DNA from: Rhodanobacteraceae bacterium
GTDB lineage: Bacteria; Pseudomonadota; Gammaproteobacteria; Xanthomonadales; Rhodanobacteraceae
Length of the DNA: 5,895 bases
Direction of reading: 5' to 3'
Assembly (NCBI GenBank): GCA_025924775.1
Contig: JAICHS010000154.1
Location: 1-5,895 of the forward strand
The notes beneath the pieces were generated by a model. That model was not told where the DNA came from. It saw nothing but the letters and a program-made list of their open reading frames with translations, and made no database searches. The position numbers and the translations under genes are program-made. Below are positions 1-5,674 of this stretch, in pieces. Position 1 is the first letter of the stretch; every line of letters begins with the position of its first letter.

Positions 1-529
1 CGATCAGCGCACGCACCGAATCAAGATCGTTGAGCGTGGCCTTCGGAAACCCATCCACCTGCGGGGCGAATTTGCGATCCCATCCGGGTTTGCCCGAGGC
101 CGACATGGTGGCCAGCGTGCGGCCATGGAAGGCGTGGTCGAAGGTGATGATCTTGTACGCGCCGCTGCGGTGCAGTTGGCCCCATTTGCGCGCCAGCTTG
201 ATCGCACCCTCGTTGGCTTCGGCACCACTGTTGGCGAAAAACACGCGGTCGAAGCACGAGGCGCCGGTGATGCGCTGGGCCAGGTCGATCGACGGCTGGT
301 TGTAGAACGCCGGCGAGGGGTTGATGAGTTGCTGCGCCTGCGCGTCCAGCGCCGCGACGATTGCGGGGTGGCAGTGCCCAAGGCAGTTCACGGCCCAGCC
401 CTGGATGAAGTCGAGGTACCGCTTGCCACGGGCATCTTCCAGCCACGAACCCTGGCCGCGCACGAACACGAGGTCCGGGCGGGTGGTGATTTCCATCAGG
501 GCGTTCGACCCGGCGGGCAGGCTGTTCAT
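1..529 (-). CDS. argD: Acetylornithine aminotransferase (class III PLP aminotransferase), partial
   Basis: This is the N-terminal 176 residues of a fold-type I, class III aminotransferase; the rest lies beyond the left edge. ArgD transfers an amino group between N-acetylornithine and 2-oxoglutarate in cytoplasmic arginine synthesis. Visible signatures are YLDFIQGWAVN (38-48), NPSPAFYNQP (70-79), the PLP-phosphate loop NSGAEANEGAIKLARK (100-115) and FHGRTLATMSASGKPGW (from 134). The wording resembles the ArgD type I know from Betaproteobacteria. The Schiff-base lysine is in the unseen half, so relatives such as GABA or succinylornithine aminotransferases cannot be fully excluded. The start is uncertain: ATGs at 568 and 583 are in frame upstream, and none of the three has a good Shine-Dalgarno. 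I chose 529 because a TATCAT hexamer (582-587, minus strand) could be the -10 box and would leave the 583 start untranscribed. It is divergent from pdxY. Confidence 0.85.
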   Translation of the reverse strand, partial: MNSLPAGSNALMEITTRPDLVFVRGQGSWLEDARGKRYLDFIQGWAVNCLGHCHPAIVAALDAQAQQLINPSPAFYNQPSIDLAQRITGASCFDRVFFANSGAEANEGAIKLARKWGQLHRSGAYKIITFDHAFHGRTLATMSASGKPGWDRKFAPQVDGFPKATLNDLDSVRALI

Positions 530-717
530 TGCAAGGGGATCCGTGGCAAGCGTGGCGGGCGCGCGCATCCGCGCGTTCGTCATGATAGCGACGCGCGCCA
601 GCGCCCCCGCGCGTGCATTGGACGTTGCGCGTGCGCGTAACATGGCGTGATGACCCATGCCGATTGCTGCGCGTGGAAGCACCCCGCGTCTGCCTCGTCC
701 CGCCGCCGGAAGACGCC

Positions 718-1605
718 GTGAGCGCGGCGTGGCCGCCGGCCGGAACCAGGCCACTGCCGATCGACGTGGTGTCGGTGCAGTCGCAGGTGGTCTATGGCCG
801 GGTCGGCAACAACGTCGCGGTGCCGACGCTGCGCGCGCTGGGCCTGTCGGTGGCGGAGGTGCCAACGGTGCTGCTCAGCAACACGCCGCATTACCCGTCG
901 CTGCACGGTGGCGCGGTGCCCGACGCGTGGTTCGGCGGCTGGCTGGACGACCTTGTCGCGCGGGGTGGCTTGCGGGGTCTGCGAGCCGTCGCGACGGGTT
1001 ATCTTGGCGGATCTGCGCAGGCGATCCTGCTGGCGCGCTGGATCCGTGCGCGCGTGGCCGAGCGGCCGCAACTGCGCGTGGTGGTCGATCCCGTCGTCGG
1101 CGATCACGATCAAGGGGTGTACGTACAGCCCGATCTCGTCGCTGCGCTGCACCGCGAGCTGTTGCCGCTGGCCGATGGCCTGACACCGAACGATTTCGAG
1201 CTTGCGCACCTGACGGGCCGGGCGGTGGCGGACATCGCCGGAACGGTGGCCGCGGCGCGCGGCCTGCTGGTTGGCCGCACGCAGTGGGTGGCCGTGACCA
1301 GCGCGGCACCGGGCGGGTGGCCAGCGGGCCGGATGCAACTGGTGCTGGCGACGCGTGCTGCCACGCACGTCATCACCCACCCACGTATCGACATCGCGCC
1401 CAAGGGCACCGGCGACCTGTTCAGCGCTTGCCTGACCGGCTACTGGCTGGGTGGCGATGCGCCTGAAGTCGCGGCCGCGCGCGCCTGCCAGCAGGTACTG
1501 CGGGCGCTGCGGCTGACCGCACAGGCGCACTGCGCAGAATTGCTGCTCGCACCGCTGGACGCTGGTGCCGCCGCCGACGTGTCCGTGCGCGCATGGCCGG
1601 GTTGA
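718..1605 (+). CDS. pdxY: Pyridoxal kinase
   Basis: A 295-residue ribokinase-superfamily kinase that phosphorylates pyridoxal (or related B6 vitamers) with ATP to give PLP in the cytoplasmic salvage pathway. Family signatures are SVQSQVVYGRVGN (19-31), VPTVLLSNTPHYPSLHGG (about residues 47-64), VDPVVGD in the middle and the C-terminal anion hole KGTGDLFSA, with the catalytic Asp at residue 233. The GTG start at 718 is preceded by GGAAG (708-712) at 5 bases and gives a length close to the usual 285-295. The open frame extends upstream to an ATG at 613, but that stretch (WRDDPCRLLRVEAP) has no family similarity and would make the protein too long. The divergent neighbour encodes a PLP-dependent enzyme. 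PdxY rather than PdxK is inferred from the N-terminal motif set; the exact substrate preference is not visible. Confidence 0.93.
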   Translation: MSAAWPPAGTRPLPIDVVSVQSQVVYGRVGNNVAVPTLRALGLSVAEVPTVLLSNTPHYPSLHGGAVPDAWFGGWLDDLVARGGLRGLRAVATGYLGGSAQAILLARWIRARVAERPQLRVVVDPVVGDHDQGVYVQPDLVAALHRELLPLADGLTPNDFELAHLTGRAVADIAGTVAAARGLLVGRTQWVAVTSAAPGGWPAGRMQLVLATRAATHVITHPRIDIAPKGTGDLFSACLTGYWLGGDAPEVAAARACQQVLRALRLTAQAHCAELLLAPLDAGAAADVSVRAWPG

Positions 1606-1613
1606 AACCCCGG
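1597..1613. other. Hairpin over the pdxY stop codon, in the 15-base gap between convergent genes
   Basis: CCGGGT at 1597-1602 can pair with ACCC (1607-1610) and GG (1612-1613), with a bulged C at 1611 and a TGAA loop that includes the pdxY stop. pdxY and trxC converge here with 15 bases between stops. No T-run follows on either strand, so it is not a standard intrinsic terminator. It might still slow polymerase in both directions. Confidence 0.3.
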
Positions 1614-1620
1614 GCACCGG

Positions 1621-2058
1621 TCACGCGCCCTGCGCGCGCACCCACTGCACGATGCCGGCGGCGTTCATCGCGCCGGCCTGGCGTGCAACCTCGCGGCCAC
1701 CGCGGAACAGCGCCAGCGTGGGAATGCTGCGGATGTTGTAGCGCGCGCCCAGCGACTGCTCCGCCTCGGTATCAACCTTGAGCAGGCGCACGCGCGGTTC
1801 CAGTTGCGCGGCCGCGTTGGCGTAGTGCGGCGCCATCATCTTGCACGGCCCACACCACGGCGCCCAGAAATCCACCAGTACGGGAATGTCGTTGCGCTCA
1901 AGGTGCCGCTGGAAGGCGGGTTCGCCCGCGACCACTGGCTGGCCTTCGAACAAGGGCCGGTGGCACTTGCCGCAGACGGGCGCTGCGTTGGCACGCGCCG
2001 CGGGCACGCGGTTGACCGCTTGGCAGTGCGGACACACGATGTGCAGGGAATCGTTCAT
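1621..2058 (-). CDS. trxC: Thioredoxin 2 with N-terminal zinc-binding domain
   Basis: A 145-residue cytoplasmic disulfide reductase. An N-terminal zinc-ribbon carries CPHC (residues 9-12) and CGKC (29-32). The thioredoxin fold follows, with the active site WCGPC (68-72), VDFWAPW before it, and the cis-proline in SIPT (P113). The zinc domain and length are those of TrxC rather than TrxA. In Escherichia coli, TrxC is induced by OxyR and reduces oxidised cytoplasmic proteins; I see no clear OxyR site here. The ATG at 2058 has no strong Shine-Dalgarno, so translation may depend on coupling to the gene 46 bases upstream, a DsbA-fold oxidoreductase on the same strand. All catalytic and zinc-ligand cysteines are present. 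Confidence 0.95.
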   Translation of the reverse strand: MNDSLHIVCPHCQAVNRVPAARANAAPVCGKCHRPLFEGQPVVAGEPAFQRHLERNDIPVLVDFWAPWCGPCKMMAPHYANAAAQLEPRVRLLKVDTEAEQSLGARYNIRSIPTLALFRGGREVARQAGAMNAAGIVQWVRAQGA

Positions 2059-2104
2059 GGCGTGATGACGATGCGGGATTGGGGGCGCGCGTGGAACGTC
2101 GGGT

Positions 2105-2770
2105 TCAGCCGGTCACCTTGGCGGCGATCTGGCGCAGGGCCTGCTCGAAAACTTCTGGCGGCTGGCCGCCCGAGATCAGGTATTCGCGGTTGACGATGGC
2201 CGCGGGCACGGAATGGACGCCGAGTTGCTGGAAATGGCGCTCCTGCGCGCGCACTTCATCGGCGTACTGGTTGCCTTCCAGCATCTTCCGCGCGGCCTCG
2301 CCATCGAGCTCCGCCGCCGCCGCGAGCCGTACCAGCACGGCGTGGTCGGCCACGTTCTCGTTGTCGGTGAAGTACGCGTGGAACAGGGCCTGCTTCAACG
2401 CCACGGCCTTGCCGGCGTCCTGCAGTTCCGCCCAGTGCAGCAGGCGGTGCGCGTCGAAGGTGTTCCACACGCGGCTGCCGCGCTGCATCTTGTAGTCGAA
2501 CCCGACCGCCGCCGCGCGTTCGCGCAATACGTTGCGGTTGGCCTCGGACTGGGCCTCGCTGATGCCGTACTTGTGCATGATGTGGTCGACGGCGTCCTCG
2601 CCTGCAAACGGCATGTCCGGGCTCAGCTCGAAGGGTTGCAGGTGGATTTCCGCGGCAACGGTGCCGTCCAGTTTCGCCAGCGCCTGCCGGAGGCCGGCCA
2701 GGCCGATGGCGCACCATGGGCAGGCGACGTCGGAAACGAAATCGATGCGAAGCGGAGTCGGAGTGGTCAT
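2105..2770 (-). CDS. DsbA family oxidoreductase, FrnE-like (cytoplasmic)
   Basis: A 221-residue thioredoxin-fold protein of the DsbA/FrnE group (2-hydroxychromene-2-carboxylate isomerase/DsbA-like superfamily). The redox motif CPWC is at residues 17-20, directly after the first strand (RIDFVSDVA). The inserted helical domain carries family phrases LQPFELSPDMP (44-54) and WNTFDAHRLLHWA (102-114). The cis-proline is in SVPA (P189), and the C-terminus has the usual LISGGQPPEVF. There is no signal peptide, so it should act in the cytoplasm. FrnE proteins have thiol-disulfide exchange or isomerase activity and are linked to oxidative stress tolerance in Deinococcus; the substrate here is unknown. 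It is first in a probable two-gene unit with trxC. The start at 2770 is the only sensible ATG before the first strand; its Shine-Dalgarno is weak. Confidence 0.92.
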   Translation of the reverse strand: MTTPTPLRIDFVSDVACPWCAIGLAGLRQALAKLDGTVAAEIHLQPFELSPDMPFAGEDAVDHIMHKYGISEAQSEANRNVLRERAAAVGFDYKMQRGSRVWNTFDAHRLLHWAELQDAGKAVALKQALFHAYFTDNENVADHAVLVRLAAAAELDGEAARKMLEGNQYADEVRAQERHFQQLGVHSVPAAIVNREYLISGGQPPEVFEQALRQIAAKVTG

Positions 2771-2895
2771 GGGTCGGACACCGAGGGGAGTGTGTACCGA
2801 AGTGGTGGCAAATTAGCGCATCTCAATCATGCTCGCGGTGGGTGCCAGGCCTGGGAGTAACCTGCCGGCGTTGCCTGCGGAGCGGAAGTGCCGGG

Positions 2896-3388
2896 ATGGC
2901 GACGAAGGCGCGGTGGGACGTGGCCCTGGCGGCAGGTTGGCCGGCCGTTGCATTGCTGGCGGCGGCGATGGCTGCCGTGCGAAAAGCCGGCCTCGCCGCT
3001 GGGCTTCTTCAAGGGCCACGTGATCGCGACCACCGACGGCTACATCGGCGACGAGCTGCCGTAAGGGGCAGGTCGCGATCCTCGACGCCGCGAGCGGCAA
3101 GCTGCTGCACGTGTGGGACGCGCTCTGCAGCGATCGCCACGAGCTGCTGGACCCAACAGCATGTCCGGAAAGCGACGCGGGCATCTGGGGCTGTGCGGGC
3201 GCCGTGGTGGATGCCCCAGCGGGCGGCAGCTTGACGAGCTGGCCAGCGGGGATGGTCACTGGAACAGCCCGATCGTGGTGGATGGCCGCATCGCGCGGCC
3301 GGAAGGCAACGCCAACGACCATGCAACCCGCGGCGTGCTGGACATCTGGCGGCTCGCGCGACACTGGCGGGCCACGCGTCGCTGCTAA
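2896..3388 (+). pseudogene. Remnant of a PQQ-like beta-propeller repeat protein
   Basis: Three frames carry parts of one protein. Frame A: ATG at 2896 with GGAAG (2884-2888, 7-base spacing) gives MATKARWDVALAAGW and a hydrophobic AVALLAAAMAA, like an export signal. Frame B, from about 2981: EKPASPLGFFKGHVIATTD, then GYIGDELP and a TAA at 3062. Frame C, from 3063: KGQVAILDAASGKLLHVW (a PQQ-repeat blade), LCSDRHELL, GIWGCAGAVVDA to about 3215. Back in frame B: SGRQLDELASGDGHWNSPIV, VDGRIARPEGNANDHATRG, ending in VLDIWRLARHW and TAA at 3386. The last phrases look like the true C-terminus of exported PQQ-binding-like propeller proteins of Lysobacterales. The frame B/C switch fits loss of one base from a TAC/TAT codon (GDELP-Y-KGQV). 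The missing N-terminal and central blades require deletions. The fragment order is seen directly; the family name comes from recall of its phrases. No function is expected. Confidence 0.75.
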
Positions 3389-3424
3389 AGTGGACCCCCG
3401 GTGTTGCATGCGAGAGACACTTCC

Positions 3425-4345
3425 ATGGCAGCAGACGGCTTTTATCCCATTGGTACACCCGGCCGCCCGTGGGGCGATACCGAGAAGGCGCAATGGCTGT
3501 TGCGGCAGCGCAAGCAGCGCAGTTACGCCGACGAGGTATTGGACGCGGTGGAGCGCCTGCGGCCGCGCTTCGACGTCGTGCAATACGGCCAGCTCGAGTA
3601 CCCGCCCGATCACTACCCGTTGTTCGCGCTTAAAAGCCGCGACTGGGATGACGCGTTGCCGACCATGCTGGTGACGGGGGGCGTGCATGGCTACGAGACC
3701 AGCGGCGTGCAGGGCGCATTGCGGTTTGCCGCGCGCCACGCCGGCGACTACGCAGGGCGTGCGAATGTCGTGACGGTGCCGTGCGTGAGTCCGTGGGGTT
3801 ACGAGCGCATCCATCGCTGGGACCCGTACGCGCTGGATCCCAACCGCAACTTCATCGCGCACAGCCCCGCGCCCGAATCCGCCGCGCTGATGCGCTTTGT
3901 GGCGCCATTTCGCGAACGCGTCCTGATGCACATCGACCTGCACGAAACCACCGATACGGATGAGTCGGAGTTTCGACCAGCGCTGGCCGCGCGCGACGGC
4001 AAGCCGTTCGAGCCCGGCACCATCCCGGATGGCTTCTACCTGTGTGCCGACAGCGAAAACCCGCAACCGGGATTCCAGCAGGCGGTCATCGCCGCGGTCG
4101 CGATGGTGACCCACATTGCGCCAGCCGATCCCGACGGCACGATCATCGGTTCGCGCATGGTGGCGGCGGGCGTCATCGAATATCCGCTGGTGGCGTGGGG
4201 CTTGTGTGCCGGCATCACGGCGGCGCGCTGGCGTACCACCACCGAGGTGTATCCCGACAGCCCGCGCGCAACGCCCGAGCAGTGCAATGCGGCGCAGGCG
4301 GCAGCCGCATGCGCCGCCGTCGATTACGCGTTGGCGCACGCCTAG
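3425..4345 (+). CDS. M14 family zinc carboxypeptidase, cytoplasmic
   Basis: A 306-residue metallopeptidase with an M14 ligand set in order: HGYE (H88, E91, the HxxE zinc motif), DPNRNF (138-143, substrate carboxylate-binding Asn/Arg), DLHE (H173, third zinc ligand) and TTTEVYPD (E274, the general base). M14 enzymes remove C-terminal residues from peptides or cleave related amide bonds. The substrate cannot be told from sequence, and peptidoglycan-peptide amidases and aspartoacylase-like proteins share this fold. There is no signal peptide or membrane segment, so it is probably cytoplasmic and compact, without a prodomain. I chose ATG 3425 because GAGAG (3412-3416) lies 8 bases upstream; a GTG at 3401 in frame would add eight residues (VLHARDTS). 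It starts 36 bases after the propeller remnant on the same strand and is followed by about 470 bases of non-coding DNA. It appears intact. Confidence 0.88.
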   Translation: MAADGFYPIGTPGRPWGDTEKAQWLLRQRKQRSYADEVLDAVERLRPRFDVVQYGQLEYPPDHYPLFALKSRDWDDALPTMLVTGGVHGYETSGVQGALRFAARHAGDYAGRANVVTVPCVSPWGYERIHRWDPYALDPNRNFIAHSPAPESAALMRFVAPFRERVLMHIDLHETTDTDESEFRPALAARDGKPFEPGTIPDGFYLCADSENPQPGFQQAVIAAVAMVTHIAPADPDGTIIGSRMVAAGVIEYPLVAWGLCAGITAARWRTTTEVYPDSPRATPEQCNAAQAAAACAAVDYALAHA

Positions 4346-4553
4346 GCGCCACGCGTTATCCGGATTGCCTTCAAGCAGGGCCGCACGGCGGTTCTGCTGA
4401 CGGTCCCTTGTGTGCGACGCCACGGCTCGATCAGTGGGTCACGTCCACGCCGGGACGCAAGCAGGGATCCGCATCGCGCGGTACAACACATTAAGAAACA
4501 ATTACATGGAAATACCTATAAAGGTTAAACATGAGGTTAGACAGGGCATACGG
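4346..4553. other. Intergenic stretch, no recognisable gene; AT-rich patch at 4481-4550
   Basis: No reading frame here resembles a protein I recognise, and no terminator with a T-run follows the carboxypeptidase stop. From about 4481 to 4550 the composition drops sharply to AT-rich compared with the flanks. The patch holds a TATAAA at 4517-4522 without a convincing -35 box. Short open frames across it (for example 4410-4607) have no ribosome binding site and no protein-like composition. Confidence 0.5.
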
Positions 4554-4816
4554 AGGCGCCTGACAGCGCCTGCGCTCGACGGCGGAGCAAATCGTAAAAA
4601 TTTGTGATGGCTTTCCGGGCGACAAAGCGTAAAGTAGGGCTTGCCGCCGTTCGGGTTAGCAAAATTTCATGGGGGGACATCGTATTGAGTATCAATCGCT
4701 TGGCGGATGTTCCGCAGGTTTGTTTGTAATCCGCTGACTGATTGTGCCAGTGCGTGTGTTGGGCCCTGGACCCGGTGGCCGGCAAAACCATTCCGACCTG
4801 ATCCAAGGAGTACATC
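4554..4816 (+). promoter_or_regulatory. Structured upstream region of the TenA-like oxidase gene
   Basis: Four short perfect inverted repeats fall in this stretch: AGGCGC/GCGCCT (4554-4559 and 4566-4571), GCTTT/AAAGC (4610-4614 and 4624-4628), ATTGA/TCAAT (4684-4688 and 4692-4696, loop GTA) and GCGGA/TCCGC (4703-4707 and 4711-4715, loop TGT). The last two sit side by side inside a 22-codon open frame, 4669-4737, that starts ATG with six Gs directly after AT. TAAAGT at 4630-4635 is a weak -10 candidate. The region ends in the oxidase ribosome binding site. A long folded 5' leader is plausible, but it is inferred from base pairing only. Confidence 0.35.
4805..4810 (+). promoter_or_regulatory. 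Strong Shine-Dalgarno fixing the oxidase start at 4817
   Basis: AAGGAG lies 6 bases before ATG 4817. This is the best ribosome binding site in the window, and it settles the start of the frameshifted TenA-like gene. Confidence 0.85.
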
Positions 4817-5604
4817 ATGAGTGCGCGTTTTGAACGAACTGGCCCCCTGACCGAGCTGAGCAGCTACCCGCAGTGGGCGCAAGATATGGTTGGCGAGTGC
4901 GATCCCGTCAAGCAGACGGTGGTCGACCACGAGCTTTGGGGCGCGATGTGCGGCGGCAAGCTGGACCGTGCGTGCACGGCCAACTTCATGGTCGGCATCT
5001 GGCCCGTGATCGAACGCTTCCCCGGGTACATGGCGCACAGCCTGCTGAAGACGCGCTATGGCCGCAGCGAAGGCGACGATCTTGCGCGCCGCTGGCTGGT
5101 GCGCAACATCCGGTCGAGCAGAACCATGCGGAGTATTGGCTCAACTGGGCCGAAGGCGCCGGCATTCCGCGCGAGGAGCTGTTGGGTGGCATGTTCCCGC
5201 CCGGCACCCAGGGCCTGGCGAACTGGTGCGAGGAAGTCAGCAGCCGCGACTCGCTGGTGGCGGGGCTGGCCGCGACCAACTACGCGGTCGAGGGCGCGAC
5301 CGGCGAGTGGTCCCGGATCCTGTACGACAGCCAGGAGTACGCGGCCCAGTTCCCCGAGTCGACCCGGCGCGGCAGCCTGCGCTGGCTGCAGCTGCACGCG
5401 GCCTACGACGATACCCACCCGTGGGAAGCGCTCGAGATCGTCTGCACGCTGTTGGGTTGTTCGCCCAAGGCCACGGAAATCGCCCACATCGGCGAGTGCA
5501 TCAAGCGCAGCTACACCGCCATGCGGATTCTGGCGGACCGCTGCGTTCAGCCGGGCCTCGCGTTGCAGCCGCAGGAAGGCTACCAGGCTGCGGTAGCAGC
5601 TTGA
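4817..5604 (+). pseudogene. TenA/PqqC-like (haem-oxygenase-fold diiron) oxidase gene with a one-base frameshift
   Basis: Residues 1-99 read from 4817 (GPLTELSSYPQWA, MVGIWPVIERFPGYMA, LARRWLVRNIR). The frame then fails after CGG at 5111-5113, and the rest continues one base back from 5113 (VEQNHAEYWLNWAEGAG, ATNYAVEGATGEW, LHAAYDDTHPWEALEIV) to TGA at 5602-5604. Restoring one G in that G-run gives NIRVEQNH and a 262-residue protein, the usual size for the iron-containing redox enzyme/TenA-like family of this order. In the repaired numbering, the ligand-type residues of haem-oxygenase-like diiron oxidases (UndA, CADD) are all present: E66, E101, H104, E159, H194, D198, H201. Family members oxidise small molecules or fatty acids; databases often label them TenA regulators, which I doubt. 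It could be a real mutation or an assembly error; translated as written, it stops short and lacks the last ligands. Confidence 0.8.
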
Positions 5605-5615
5605 CCCGCCGCGGT

Positions 5616-5624
5616 TGGTATCAT
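5616..5624 (+). promoter_or_regulatory. Candidate extended -10 promoter for the downstream membrane protein gene
   Basis: TGGTATCAT has the TG-N extension and a TATCAT hexamer matching TATAAT at 5 of 6 positions. It lies just after the oxidase stop and would start transcription near 5631. A TTGACC at 5601-5606 is too close (12 bases) to serve as its -35 box. Confidence 0.4.
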
Positions 5625-5634
5625 AAATGCATGC

Positions 5635-5649
5635 AAGGAGAACCACATA
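5635..5649 (+). other. Orphan Shine-Dalgarno facing an ATA triplet
   Basis: AAGGAG at 5635-5640 is followed 6 bases later by ATA (5647-5649), the spacing used by the oxidase start. No ATG, GTG or TTG lies at a usable distance. The frame opened at ATA reads IAVKIAHLTDVPRFF and runs to TGA at 5866-5868, but it has no recognisable content and overlaps the next gene. The site is 34 bases from the ATG at 5675, too far to serve it directly. Confidence 0.4.
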
Positions 5650-5674
5650 GCCGTCAAGATCGCACACCTGACCG

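Noticed and set aside
125..640. 171-codon plus-strand frame across the argD region
   Set aside because: The minus strand encodes strongly conserved aminotransferase motifs; this frame is its complement shadow.
580..1617. 345-codon minus-strand frame opposite pdxY
   Set aside because: Its composition (RHRRHQ-rich) is typical of the antisense of a GC-rich gene; the plus strand is unmistakably pyridoxal kinase.
2813..4423. 536-codon open frame on the minus strand
   Set aside because: It lies opposite the clear M14 carboxypeptidase and the propeller remnant, and its translation is Arg/His-rich with no domain signature. It is a GC-rich antisense shadow.
4344..4495. 49-codon minus-strand frame overlapping the carboxypeptidase stop
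   Set aside because: It has no ribosome binding site, no recognisable motif, and composition like random GC-rich DNA.
4410..4607. 65-codon plus-strand frame through the AT-rich patch
   Set aside because: It has no Shine-Dalgarno, no family resemblance and crosses a composition boundary.
4790..4816. TPP (Thi-box) riboswitch before the TenA-like gene
   Set aside because: ACCTGATC resembles part of the Thi-box, but no CTGAGA element or the remaining conserved core is present, and the protein is the diiron-oxidase type rather than a thiaminase.
5105..5121. Programmed -1 ribosomal frameshift in the oxidase gene
   Set aside because: The site (ATC CGG TCG) is not a slippery heptamer, and nothing suggests a useful truncated product. 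A lost base is simpler.
4817..5604. Identification of the oxidase as PqqC, with a PQQ link to the nearby propeller remnant
   Set aside because: No pqqA, B, D or E genes are seen, and the ligand set is of the diiron type that cofactor-free PqqC does not use. The PQQ name of the propeller refers to a repeat family, not proven PQQ binding.
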